Below, one piece after another: positions 48,616 through 58,776 of a stretch of 64,000 nucleotides of DNA. Each line of letters starts with the position of its first letter. Position 1 is the first letter of the stretch. The notes beneath the pieces were generated by a model that was given only the letters and a program-made list of their open reading frames with translations, made no database searches and was not told where the DNA came from. Origin of the DNA: Phallus indusiatus (lineage: Eukaryota; Basidiomycota; Agaricomycetes; Phallales; Phallaceae); contig JAQFWX010000006.1 in NCBI GenBank assembly GCA_027605045.1, positions 1,240,001 to 1,304,000 on the forward strand. Reading direction: 5' to 3'. Made by a program: the position numbers and the translations under genes.

Positions 48616-48874
48616 AGTCATGTTATTTAAAAGTCAATGTGTGTGTCCAACATGTGTATTTTACCGGCTTTCTCTAGACATCCAATTTATGTTTTTCTCT
48701 AAACCTACCGGAATTTTCCAGTCGCATATCATTCATTAAAAATACGGGAACTGCCGACCTTGATAGGCTGAAGAATAAGATAATGCACAACTTGCATTCT
48801 GAACCCTGTGACAGTCACCGTCGTCTGCGCCGCCAAACTTTTCTGAAACTAACAGTCTGAGTGTAGAGAACAGA

Positions 48875-50650
48875 ATGGAGCAATCTTCGTCTTCGTCTTC
48901 TTTTACCAATCTTCCTTACGAAACGCTGAGAGATATAATTCTCTACGACTCCGTGTTTACCATGGAACCTGAGGAATCCGACGAACCTTTGTTGCATTTT
49001 CACGTGGTATCGCCTCCCATTGTCGCGTCGCAGGTCTGCCGCTCGTGGAGACAGGCACTTCTATCCGATCCAACGATGTGGACATGCATTTCGATTCCGG
49101 AGATGAAGCCAAACTGCGTAATGGAGCTACTTCGTCGATCTGATACATCTTTGGTGAATGTATTCATCAAACTGAAAAATGATCGTAGACTATGTTGCGA
49201 TGGGACTTTGAGTACGCTTACTGCCGTCCTCCTGGAGATCCATCGGTTCAAAGTACTGCACATGCAGGTTGATCCTACAATATCCTGGCGGCCTCTAATC
49301 GAATCTGACATCCTGGTTGGAATGATCAACCGAGCCTTATCACACATACGACGACCTGCTCCGAAATTGGAAACCTTTTTCGTTTGGTACTCGGGCTCTT
49401 TGACCAGCGCAAATGAAACAAATTTACTGAAAAATTTGTTTTCAAAAAAAGCTCCCAATCTCAAGAACGTACACCATCGATTATCCGGCGATATGGTTGA
49501 AATCGGCTGTTCAGCATTTCATAACCTGACGGAGCTTCACATTTCCCTACTCGGAGATAATCCTGTTGATGCTGGTGGCTTCCTCAATCTACTCCGAGCA
49601 TCGCCCCGGCTGAAGCTGCTCCGTGTACATAACAGTTGGGACTGGTATCGAGGAATATCAATCCTCAAACGCTCTCCTCGCCAACGCGTTCAATTGCCAC
49701 ACCTGCAAATACTCGTGCTCGAGGTGAATTACGTGACCATATTGCTGGACTTGATCTTTAAGTCTGTGACGCTTCCTTCGAGTTACAAGTGGCAAATCGT
49801 AGCTAGGTACACGCCTGGAGTGTCGCGGATGCTTCGATATACGCGCCGAGTCCCTTTCACATCCCTGCATATCGAAATGACAGATGTACTAGCTCTATCT
49901 TTTCGAGAAAGATCCGTACCGGACTATTTCAATCACTTCAATCACAATAAACTCGTTTGTCGCTACGAGGACTTTATCGACTTGATGGACTCGTGGGATC
50001 AGTTGAAGGAACTCTTGGAATCGCTCAATATCACGCATTTGAGCCTCGAGGTTGATCCTCCATATTACATATCTCCTGAGGAGTTATTCGATTTCTCCGT
50101 ATATCGGGCCATTATCGGTCCCCTTTCGAGCAATTTGGAATCTTTGACTGTCATGTATAAGATGGGAGAAGACGACGACGACGACGGAAGCGAGAAGAAA
50201 GAAGAGAAATCATCGAAAAGCAAAGATGATTCATCTTTATTCTACTTGACCGAGTTTATGCCGAATTTGGGCGCAACTCTGGCTTCGGAATATAATTCGA
50301 TCACCATGACTCCTGACATGGACATATTAAACCCAAACGCGATTCAAGATCCCGATTTGGATTTGGTCCCTGCCGACTCAGAAGACTGTGATTTCATCAA
50401 TGATCAACTCGTAACGTCCACTGGTGCATTTTCTTTTCCTTATCTTCATCTTCAAGAGTTACACGTCAAAATTCGGGGAGCTTTGAAAGAAATTGATGCA
50501 GTCATGCTCTGTACCTGTGCCCTGGCGCGGAGAAATGAGGGATATCCGTTGCGAATATTTGTCCGCTGCGCAGAAGTAAGAGAAAACGCGAGGTCTTTAA
50601 TAAGACAAGATACCGATATCTATGTCTTGGTTAATCCGGCTGCCGGCTAA
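48875..50650 (+). CDS. F-box protein, intron-less paralogue 6, 591 aa
   Basis: Closest relative in the window of the interrupted copy just upstream (tandem duplicates). It shows LPYETLRDIILYDSVF, SPPIVASQVCRSWR, DPTMWTCISIPEMKPN, then VMELLRRSDTSLVNVF. LRR-like repeats continue to the C-terminal LRIFVRCAEVRENARS. An acidic/lysine-rich low-complexity insert (GEDDDDDGSEKKEEKSSKSK, residues about 431-450) is specific to this copy. The ATG at 48875 follows a short leader. Single exon, no damage. Likely an SCF substrate receptor with unknown target. Confidence 0.88.
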   Translation: MEQSSSSSSFTNLPYETLRDIILYDSVFTMEPEESDEPLLHFHVVSPPIVASQVCRSWRQALLSDPTMWTCISIPEMKPNCVMELLRRSDTSLVNVFIKLKNDRRLCCDGTLSTLTAVLLEIHRFKVLHMQVDPTISWRPLIESDILVGMINRALSHIRRPAPKLETFFVWYSGSLTSANETNLLKNLFSKKAPNLKNVHHRLSGDMVEIGCSAFHNLTELHISLLGDNPVDAGGFLNLLRASPRLKLLRVHNSWDWYRGISILKRSPRQRVQLPHLQILVLEVNYVTILLDLIFKSVTLPSSYKWQIVARYTPGVSRMLRYTRRVPFTSLHIEMTDVLALSFRERSVPDYFNHFNHNKLVCRYEDFIDLMDSWDQLKELLESLNITHLSLEVDPPYYISPEELFDFSVYRAIIGPLSSNLESLTVMYKMGEDDDDDGSEKKEEKSSKSKDDSSLFYLTEFMPNLGATLASEYNSITMTPDMDILNPNAIQDPDLDLVPADSEDCDFINDQLVTSTGAFSFPYLHLQELHVKIRGALKEIDAVMLCTCALARRNEGYPLRIFVRCAEVRENARSLIRQDTDIYVLVNPAAG

Positions 50651-51247
50651 AAAAGGTGAGGAGTAACGTTTTATTGTGGGTTAAATATATGACCTAAAGG
50701 GCTCGGGTTACAGACCAATTCTACGAGAAAAACATTTACATTATGTTTATCTTTTTAATATCACGTTTCTAAAGTCAAACATAATTTGGTACTCAAAAAT
50801 GTATTCCATCGCTAGACAATGGGATGTTTTTCTGCCAATAAACTCCCTTGCCCTCTACCTCTCAATTATTGCTTCAATACTTTTTAACGCTACTATATGA
50901 ATCTCAGGATAAAACCGGTACGGGTACAACACTTAAACATCCAAGGGGGCTAAGAAAGACAACAGGCCTAGGCACGATTACTTGCATGTCTCCAGGACTT
51001 CCCTGATTTGACCAAAAACTTATTATTAGGCATGTGCACCTCCCGCTTACCACTAAACCGCGATGACTATTAGTAGTCATGTCTATGTTCAGGAATTGAG
51101 AGCATCATGCGCGGAACCTTGGGCGACTCAGTTGCGATTTGAGCTACTAGTATCACAACTTCAGCTTAGTATCAGGGTTCTTCCTTATTCAGAATTTATA
51201 TTATAATAAAACTTGAAGCAACTAAAACTAAATAAGTACTGGCGTAC
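50651..51247. other. intergenic; no supported gene
   Basis: Spacer between the F-box gene and the first 126-residue family gene. Nothing recognised. Confidence 0.4.
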
Positions 51248-51678
51248 TTAATCGAGAACTGTTTCGTATTCATACGGTGTAATTTCTGATAAGTTTGATG
51301 AGTAAACACGCGAATAATCGACCGCGATCACGTACCGTGGCTATCAAGTAGTTCTCTCACAATCTCATCTTTATCCAAAATCTCAAATGATAGTATCTGG
51401 GACGACGGCATATTGCGATATCCACGGAATGGGCCACTTTGCGTGACGAACATGAATCTAAAATTTTCTTGCTCGCCAACCTTCCGAAAGTTGATGCGAT
51501 GATGGCTCAATATGGGAAATATAGCATTGGTGACATTGATGCTATCCTCGAACGGATCCATTTCCCAGCCTTTCAAACGTCCTGCCCACTCAGCTGCAGT
51601 CTCCATGCTGATGGTGTACCCTCCCAAGCGATAGTTACGTGGAATGCGTCTGGGTTGCGACTGATCAGTATTGGACAT
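51248..51678 (-). CDS. unknown 126-aa family, copy 1
   Basis: Not recognised. Two exons, 51678-51336 and 51285-51248 (343 and 38 bases), with a 50-base GT-AG intron in phase 1. The product starts MSNTDQSQPRRIPRNYRLGG, contains YTISMETAAEWAGRL, FVTQSGPFRGYRNMPSS and DKDEIVRELLD, and ends ITPYEYETVLD. There is no signal peptide, membrane segment or metal-site cysteine. A mixed alpha/beta cytosolic fold is suggested by composition only. Two further copies lie at 52118 and 54699 with the same exon lengths. Confidence 0.75.
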
Positions 51679-52117
51679 GCTGAGAGAACATCAGATTGGT
51701 CGTATAAACCAACTTGAAATCATATTGACTGACATATTTGGTTGGTATTAGAAAAAATAACTTGAGGCGTTGACTGAATTCGGGTCCTCAGATCAGTGGA
51801 TAAGGTAGCTGAACTTGTCAAAGTCGCCATCTGTCACGCGATGTCACGCATTTGCTCCATACGAAGTCCCCCGAAATTGCCATGTTATGGCGGAAATAGT
51901 CGATTGGGCAATCAAAAAATATTACGTCGCGATTGGCCAGAAGTTGGTCAAAGAGTTTTGTTCTTTGACTGGTCAATCTTCTTAGATTGGAGTAGGTATA
52001 TTGTCTGGAATCTAAGCTCATGATGGATTTGTGATGGATACATGGGTAAAAGAGGGCGAATGAAAATTTATTAGAGTAGACTGTTCGAACAACTAAGAAT
52101 GAGATATATAAAGATAG
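51679..52117. other. intergenic; nothing seen
   Basis: Spacer between copies 1 and 2 of the 126-aa family, including copy 1's promoter. Confidence 0.4.
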
Positions 52118-52549
52118 CTAAACTAGAACCGTTTCATATTCATACGGAGCGATACCTGATGGATTCAATGACCAGACGCACCAAATGAACCATCGGAACA
52201 AATTACCTTCGTTGTCAAGAAGTTCTTTAACAATTGCATCCTTCGGACACCGTTCAAATTTTAATATCTCGGACGAAGGCATATTACAATATCCGCGAAA
52301 TGGACCACTCTTCGTGACAAACATGAATCTAAGATTTTCTTCTTCACCGACCAACCGAAAGTTGATGAGATGGTGTCTCAATATAGGGAAGATAACCTTG
52401 TGGACGCTGTGTTTTAGCGTAGTTGAATCGATCTCCCAACCTGTTAGACGTTCCGCCCACTGGCGTGCAGTCTCCAGGCTGATGGAGTATCCGCCCAGGC
52501 GATAATAACGTGGAATGCGCGTGAGTTGCGACTGGTCAGGAGAGGACAT
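52118..52549 (-). CDS. unknown 126-aa family, copy 2
   Basis: Exons 52549-52207 and 52155-52118 (343 and 38 bases) around a 51-base intron. The intron is divisible by three and has no stop, so an unspliced 143-residue read-through is possible. The sequence starts MSSPDQSQLTRIPRYYRLGG, with SISLETARQWAERLTGWE, FVTKSGPFRGYCNMPSS and an end IAPYEYETVLV. This copy differs most from copies 1 and 3 between residues 45 and 60. Function unknown. Confidence 0.75.
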   Translation of the reverse strand: MSSPDQSQLTRIPRYYRLGGYSISLETARQWAERLTGWEIDSTTLKHSVHKVIFPILRHHLINFRLVGEEENLRFMFVTKSGPFRGYCNMPSSEILKFERCPKDAIVKELLDNEGNLFRWFIWCVWSLNPSGIAPYEYETVLV

Positions 52550-53261
52550 GCTGGCAAGAGAATTAGATATTATGGGTTTTAAGAATGGATGCTACTGACA
52601 TTGTTTGATATCTTTGGATGGAAGTTGAATGGAAGATGTGGGAAGTTGAAGATAAAAGTCTCGGACCCTCCATCACTCTTATATACAAAGGTGTTACGTA
52701 AACGGTAAGCGAGTTGGACACGACTCCCAACTTGTGAGATGAATCATTCGTTGCTTCAAGATTTCGGGATTCGATGGTTGGTCTGGTGAACATTCATTTG
52801 AACAATCAAAAAGGGGATAGGCCTTCAGGACGTGAACGCCGGTCAAGCTGACTTTTGCTCAAAATCTACTTCGAGCTTGCTGATTGGACAGAAAATTGGA
52901 CAGAAATGAATGTGGACAAAAGCGGAATCAGGCCTACTTTGGACAATGTCATTAACATGGCATAAGATACCCGTTTTCTTTGGACAAAACTGGCCAAAAT
53001 GCCGTCAGGATCCCTTTGGACAACGCTGTCCAAATGACGGGGGGCCATTTAGGGACATTGTCTATTGTCCTTTGCCCAAGACAGGAACTTGACGGTGATG
53101 GTTTTGGAATTATGAACACGAGGCTTGAAATTTGAAAGCTTGATACTTGACGCCGATCTGTCCCGGCCAGCGGGAACTTTAGCTCGGTGCTTCATGTAGG
53201 AAGTGGTGAAAACGTATTTAAGCGAATACTAGTATTACGGTCAGCAGCTGAAAAATCTGGC
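52550..53261. promoter_or_regulatory. divergent spacer with a TTGGACA-motif cluster
   Basis: Lies between copy 2 (minus) and the nuclease-like gene (plus). From about 52880 to 53075 TTGGACA or near matches recur many times on both strands. They include a perfect palindrome TTTGGACA-ACGC-TGTCCAAA at 53015-53034, nested in a longer imperfect inverted repeat. Could be regulator sites or a foldback remnant. Confidence 0.4.
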
Positions 53262-54013
53262 ATGCAACCTCCTTCATTGATATATGAAATCCCCCCAACT
53301 GGGGACGAGCTTCTCACCAATATCAAAGATTGGGTGATATACCAATTGATACAAACAGCTCAATCCGACCCGCATTATGAGAACACCCTTTATGGGCCGA
53401 TCAATGGGTTGCTTGGAGAAATATTTCCACTCAGCCGCAGGTACATGGTGATTCCCCAAGCTCTTTTGCGCAGACCTTTGACGGAGGAAGAGGTCGATGA
53501 TGATCTCGCAAACGTGTCTTTTGGTTCCACCGGGGCAAGGCATGAGTCCAGAGAACTTCGTAGGTGATCTCAGTCTATTTGTACAGAAATTTGCTGATGA
53601 TATCAGCCGGCACAGAACATTTCAGACAGTTCCCTGATTTCGCAATCGTTAAAGTGACGCCACAACCAGGAATAGCCAGAAATCATTATATCGTCGGCAT
53701 AGTCGAAGTGAAGAAAGCAGCTTCTCATGGAGACGCTGATAGACAAATGATTAAATACATGGAACGCGCAGCACAGTTGCCTAACAGTGCGAATCCACTA
53801 TATGGGTATTTAGTCATGGGAGACGTGGTAAAGAAATTCATAGTTAGGAGAAGTAGGAGAAGTGATGCGGTGTTTGTGAAAGAGGTAAATAGTCTGGTTC
53901 GACTATCCAAACGAGAGAATGCGTTCTTTTCGGACTTATGCGAAGTTTCTGCTACTTACTGGAATTACCCACTGGCGGATCCTCGTCCTATACCGTCCGT
54001 GCGTCCACGCTGA
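53262..54013 (+). CDS. PD-(D/E)XK-like protein, two exons
   Basis: The second half carries FPDFAIVKVTPQ, a spacer, then IVGIVEVKKAAS and ADRQMIKYM. PD...EVKK with a following Gln-Met-x-x-Tyr helix fits the PD-(D/E)XK nuclease-fold pattern found in many fungal proteins of unclear role. The ATG at 53262 starts MQPPSLIYEIPPTGDELLTN, followed by a helical N-terminal domain. An intron or frameshift separates this from the second half. Splicing from a GT near 53521 to the AG near 53610 gives a continuous frame, but the donor is weak. Product about 220 aa. Whether it is an active nuclease or a degenerate fold is unknown; the Asp, Glu and Lys needed are present. Confidence 0.55.
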
Positions 54014-54698
54014 AGGCTAAGAGAATGTATATCCGGTCCATTTCGTGATAGATATCTCTTGCTTCCTGAGTCATAACATTGATGTGGAACACGCGATGCT
54101 GTATGTACCTACGAGTACTCTGTAGTACTGGTATGACTAAACAATTATGATCTGTTTTTTTTTATGTTTGGACAGTTGTGAGGGCCGCGGAGTAAAGAAC
54201 TATTCCGAGGACATTTTACTTCAAAGTCAATTTTGTCAGAAATCGGGGGCGGATTCCTGAGTATGTTGTATACCCCGTTCAAACGCTTGATTCTTTAGCG
54301 CCTAATTACATAATATGTAACTACTGTAAATTAGATTCCGCGACTCTTATTACTATTTTTGTCAAATTTTACTTGGATTATTAATTGAAAAGCGCTACTA
54401 TAAAAACCCCAACTTATTGTATTTACTTCTCTTTGTGTATAGATCTCGTTTTATCCACCTTTATATTCCTTCCTATTTTGGTCCTTAAACGCCTGAAGCT
54501 TTGCATCCGCTCCAGACGTTCTCACAACAGTCGAGCTGATTCAAGTTCTTCACTGTGTTACATAATCATCATGCGCGTTCAAATCATATTAGTAGTGAGT
54601 ACAGGAATGATATTTATAATCAAACGCCGCGGTTTCTCAGTGTTCAAAAAGTTTATTTGGTCAGAAGTTTTCATAAAATCGACATAATATACAAAAGG
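54014..54698. other. intergenic; no supported gene
   Basis: AT-rich spacer between convergent genes; nothing recognised. Confidence 0.4.
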
Positions 54699-55131
54699 TC
54701 AATCAAGAATCGTTTCGTATGCATACGGTGTAATTTCTGATAATATTTGAACATGTGAACGCACCAAAGAATTGAAAAAACGACGTACCTTCACCATCAA
54801 GGAGTTCTTTAACAATGGCATCCTTCTCACATTGTTCAAATTGCAATATCTCAGACGAAGGCATATTGCGATATCCGCGGAATGGGCCACTTTGGGTGAC
54901 AAACATGAATTTGAAGTGTTCTTCTTCGTCGATCAACCGAAAGTTGATGAGATGACGGCTCAATATGGGGAATATAACATTTGTAACCGTAAGATATTGC
55001 GTGTCCGGATTCAGCTCAAAGTCTATAAGGCGTCCTGCCCATTTGGCTGCGGTTTCCAAACTGATGGTATACCCTCCCAAGCGAAAGTTACGTGGAATAC
55101 GTCTGGGTTGCGATTGATCAGTGACGGACAT
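54699..55131 (-). CDS. unknown 126-aa family, copy 3
   Basis: Exons 55131-54789 and 54736-54699 (343 and 38 bases), intron 52 bases. It starts MSVTDQSQPRRIPRNFRLGG, with YTISLETAAKWAGRL, FVTQSGPFRGYRNMPSS and EKDAIVKELLDGE, and ends ITPYAYETILD. It is close to copy 1, and the core FRGYxNMPSS stretch is nearly invariant in all three. It lies head-to-head with F-box paralogue 7, about 280-350 bases away, so the two may share a promoter region. Confidence 0.75.
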
Positions 55132-55410
55132 GCTAGCAGGAGTCGCAAACCTGATGGGGTTTGATGAATTATACTAGGATATCGATGGGGTGTTGAAGAA
55201 AAAGAGTAACCCTGCCACTGGTCATATTACAACGTGTTCTGCGAAGCGGCAGTGAGTTTGACGCCGATGACTTGATAGGACACTCGGCACATCTTCCAAG
55301 CCAAAATTAGCCACCAAACTGGTATGTAAAAAATACTTTCATTGTCCCTTAGGCCTTAGGCTTTTGTGGTATCGATTTGGGTTTCGGTTTTCCTCTAACC
55401 AGTGTGACAT

Positions 55411-57168
55411 ATGGCATGTGACATTGTGACTCATTGGGTGTTTCACGGACTCGCCATCATCACCGTGCCAGTGCCCACAAAGATGGTGCCAAAACCCTCT
55501 CCATTTACGTGTCCTCCTTACGACGTCTTCAGACAGATTATCTTCAATGCTTACACTTACACACCGGAGCCTGAGGAACATGACGAGCCTTTATTACTTC
55601 TTGACGTAGTATCACCTCCTATATCCGCCTCGCACGTTTGCCGTTGGTGGAGATACGCCCTTCTATCGGACTCAATGATGTGGACCTGCGTGTCTTTCCC
55701 AAAGATTAATCCGAATGGTGTAAAGGAATTACTCCGTCGATCCGGTTCCTCCCTGCTAGATGTGTTTTTCAAGTTGAAAACTCATCCGAGATACAACTTT
55801 GACAAGATATGGAACACATTTGTGTTGGTATTTCAGGAGATACATCGATTTAGGATACTGCACATGCAGGCAGATCCTAGTCAGGTCCATTCTTCAATTA
55901 CCCGACGATCCTTGTCGTACCTGATACCACCTGCGCCGAACCTTCAAATGTTTTTCTTCTGGTCCCGCGATTTGCCCGACAGCTTTCTAAATACGCTGTT
56001 CTCACATAAGGCTCCCAACCTCAAGTGCCTCCATTACCGATTCTCTGCTAGCCTGCGAGAAATGGACTGTTCTATATTTCATAACCTATCCCAACTCCAC
56101 TTTTCTTTCCCGGACGATTCTACTATGGATGTCGGCCGTTTCCTCAAATTTCTCACTTTATCGCCCCGTCTCGAACTACTACGCATTTATATCGATTGGT
56201 ACTCGTATGACGCTTCGACATTTCCGGAATCCTCTTCCTACAATCGCGACGTTGATCTGCCAAACCTCAAAATGCTCGTGCTCGAAGTAAACCGCACTGT
56301 CGAGTTTATAGATTTTGTTCTGGAAAAATTAAAAATTCCTTCAAGTGCCAAGTGGCAGATTTCTGCCTACAAACTGTTTGAATCTGAGGACTCCGTACAG
56401 TCCCTTTCCGAAGTAATACAGTTCACATCTCTTCATATTCAAATTGCCCACGAAGAACCCGTACGCTTGTCTCTAGAAGAATGCGCTGGTCGTTCAAAAT
56501 ACGTCAATCGATTCGATAGCAATAAGTTCATCTATCTTTCCGAGGACATGACCGATTTAGTGGACTCTTGGTACTCCGTCGTTGAGCCCCTCGAGGATTC
56601 ATCGGAAACTATCACCTCGTTGAACATTTCTCTCAAGTTCAAATACCTAACTGAACAGGAACAATTCGAGTCTCAACTATTTCCATTCATTATCGATTCA
56701 ATGTCGACTGTGGAGTCCTTAACCATCAGGCATAAACATACAACCTTTTTTAACGATGATGAACCTTCTTTGTCCTTTTTATCGGAACTGTTGCCAGATA
56801 ATCCACCCGCACTGGAGCCTATCTCGAATAGATCGGGTTTAGAGCAAAACCTCAGATCCTTGGCTCTTGGCGATCCGGAAGATGGGCGCTCGTATATCTA
56901 TCCTACTGGTGGTCATCTGACGAGACGCGCTCCGCCTGCTTGTCCTTGTTCTCGCTTGCGCAAATTATGTGTGGAGCTCGAAGGCCCTTTAATGGAGAAG
57001 GACGTGACTATGCTTCTTACCTGTGCCAGGACACGACGCGAAAAAGGTTGTCCTTTACAAGTATCCATCCGCTGCGTAAACGTCCGAGGTGCGCAATCTA
57101 TGGCGCGACTACGAGAGGACAGTGATATTTCTATCTCCGTTGTTCCAATTGCCGCTGATTGGGATTAA
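55411..57168 (+). CDS. F-box protein, intron-less paralogue 7, 585 aa (or 561)
   Basis: Family motifs are CPPYDVFRQIIFNAYTYT, SPPISASHVCRWWR, DSMMWTCVSFPKINPNG, then VKELLRRSGSSLLDVF. LRR-like sequence and the conserved C-terminal LQVSIRCVNVRGAQS follow. The first ATG is 55411, but the paralogues begin only a few residues before the PYD motif. The ATG at 55483 is therefore an equally good or better start, giving 561 aa. Single exon, intact. Likely an SCF substrate receptor with unknown target. Confidence 0.87.
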   Translation: MACDIVTHWVFHGLAIITVPVPTKMVPKPSPFTCPPYDVFRQIIFNAYTYTPEPEEHDEPLLLLDVVSPPISASHVCRWWRYALLSDSMMWTCVSFPKINPNGVKELLRRSGSSLLDVFFKLKTHPRYNFDKIWNTFVLVFQEIHRFRILHMQADPSQVHSSITRRSLSYLIPPAPNLQMFFFWSRDLPDSFLNTLFSHKAPNLKCLHYRFSASLREMDCSIFHNLSQLHFSFPDDSTMDVGRFLKFLTLSPRLELLRIYIDWYSYDASTFPESSSYNRDVDLPNLKMLVLEVNRTVEFIDFVLEKLKIPSSAKWQISAYKLFESEDSVQSLSEVIQFTSLHIQIAHEEPVRLSLEECAGRSKYVNRFDSNKFIYLSEDMTDLVDSWYSVVEPLEDSSETITSLNISLKFKYLTEQEQFESQLFPFIIDSMSTVESLTIRHKHTTFFNDDEPSLSFLSELLPDNPPALEPISNRSGLEQNLRSLALGDPEDGRSYIYPTGGHLTRRAPPACPCSRLRKLCVELEGPLMEKDVTMLLTCARTRREKGCPLQVSIRCVNVRGAQSMARLREDSDISISVVPIAADWD

Positions 57169-58190
57169 TTCAAAGTATATCTTTGATAATCGGTTTGAAA
57201 GCTGTTATTTAATGTACAATTATGTTTCCATAAATCTCTGTCATGTAAAATGTAATTTGTAATACGAAGAATGTACCAACTGACATGTGTGCAAAAGTCA
57301 GAGAGCATGTTATATTGAGAGTTGTGTTCCTTTTCTTTATCCATATGCTTTGACATGATTGACATACGCTGGTGCTCAGTGCTCAGTACTAGGAGTAAGA
57401 AATACCTTGAAGCACCATTTGTCAGTGGTTATTTAGTTGCTGTGGGCTGCGTTTCTAGACAACGTTATCACGATTGAGTGTTCAGATCCAGACGTCTGCT
57501 GTTCCGCCAAACGAACTAAGCAGATCAATTGAGAAAACTTATTCTACGGTGTAGAAGCGCAGTTGTTTTTGACTATTCTTTCGTACAACCAGTTGGGATC
57601 TAGATGTAACCGTAAATTTCTAGAATTAAATACGTGGTGTGAATAAGTATATGAGCGAGATGATAGAATACTTCATGCGAAACGCGGCATTGTTTGGCGG
57701 CTGATGATTTTGTCGCAATGACGCGGCAAAAGGAATACAAATACCCTTTAAGTTGTCCACTGTCTACCGTCCTCTATACTGTCGGCGAGATCTTTTGTTG
57801 AGAGCAAGCCGCCGAGCCTCTGATTCACACTTTCAAAGCACGATGACCGACTGAGTCTCAATTCGGAAAAGCGGCTAGGTACGCAGTTTCGGAGTTCGAA
57901 AAAATCATCCTCCCTCCCGAGTGTAACTCCATCTCAAGTGCTTAAACAGAGATTGAGATATATTTTGAACGCAATACATACAGTTTGAGGAATACCTCAT
58001 GTTTCTCGTCGCATAAAGAAACCAGATTCAAAGCACAGTCTTTAGTTGGAACCATGCACAAAATCATTCTTTTTTGATTCGTTCTTCTCCTCGCTCATTC
58101 TCCCGGACGTGGCTTTTTCAAGCTGAAGCTCTGAAGCTTTGAAGACTCATATCATGTTTCCTTTCGCGATGCGCTGATTTTGGGACCGTT
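57169..58190. other. intergenic; no supported gene
   Basis: Spacer after the last F-box gene; nothing recognised. Confidence 0.4.
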
Positions 58191-58457
58191 TCAATCTTTA
58201 GGGCACCATTTGCCATTTAGTGGAGGGGGAGGTTTGGAATCTTTAGACGGTACGGGAAGAAAATACCATTTGTCGGTGAGAGTTGTATAACACTGGATAC
58301 GTACAAACCTATCAATAACAATACTATATGTGCCAGTCATTGTATTAACAATGCAAAAGAGATCATCCTCAGAATTCGGTGCATGATAAGCATTCCAAAT
58401 TTTACCCCCCGTGACAACGTTGAAGAACTTGTGGATGACGATGAAAGAAAGAGGCAT
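58191..58457 (-). CDS. small hypothetical ORF, 88 aa, or last exon of a longer gene
   Basis: Continuous frame from an ATG at 58457: MPLSFIVIHKFFNVVTGGKI, mid-part LFCIVNTMTGTYSIVIDR, end PPPPLNGKWCPKD. It has an amphipathic, beta-rich look and no recognised family. A GT-AG intron (about 58525-58475) could join it to coding sequence further upstream. Weakly supported. Confidence 0.3.
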   Translation of the reverse strand: MPLSFIVIHKFFNVVTGGKIWNAYHAPNSEDDLFCIVNTMTGTYSIVIDRFVRIQCYTTLTDKWYFLPVPSKDSKPPPPLNGKWCPKD

Positions 58458-58652
58458 TCCGGATGGACCGAGAACTCAACGACACTCCTAGTTGGGTTGA
58501 TATTTTTAAGTTCAGGAATGAAGGACGAGACAATTACCTACTTTGGGGACCGAGAAGGACGCACTAGTTCCAGGATCACAGTGCGGTAACGTACACTAGG
58601 GTGTGGACATCAAACGCGTCTTGTCCGGCTCAATAGTCCGCAATCAATTTCA

Positions 58653-58660
58653 TATATATA
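58653..58660 (+). promoter_or_regulatory. TATA box of the Ser-rich protein gene
   Basis: TATATATA lies about 120 bases before the ATG at 58777, followed by a C/T-rich leader. Confidence 0.5.
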
Positions 58661-58776
58661 GGGAGAGCAATCAAGGTGAAAAATCAGCAAATCACTCCTT
58701 ATTACTACCTTTCCAAACCCCCTCATTACACCTTTTCATTTCATCCAAATAAGCCGGAGCAAATCAAATTCACAAA

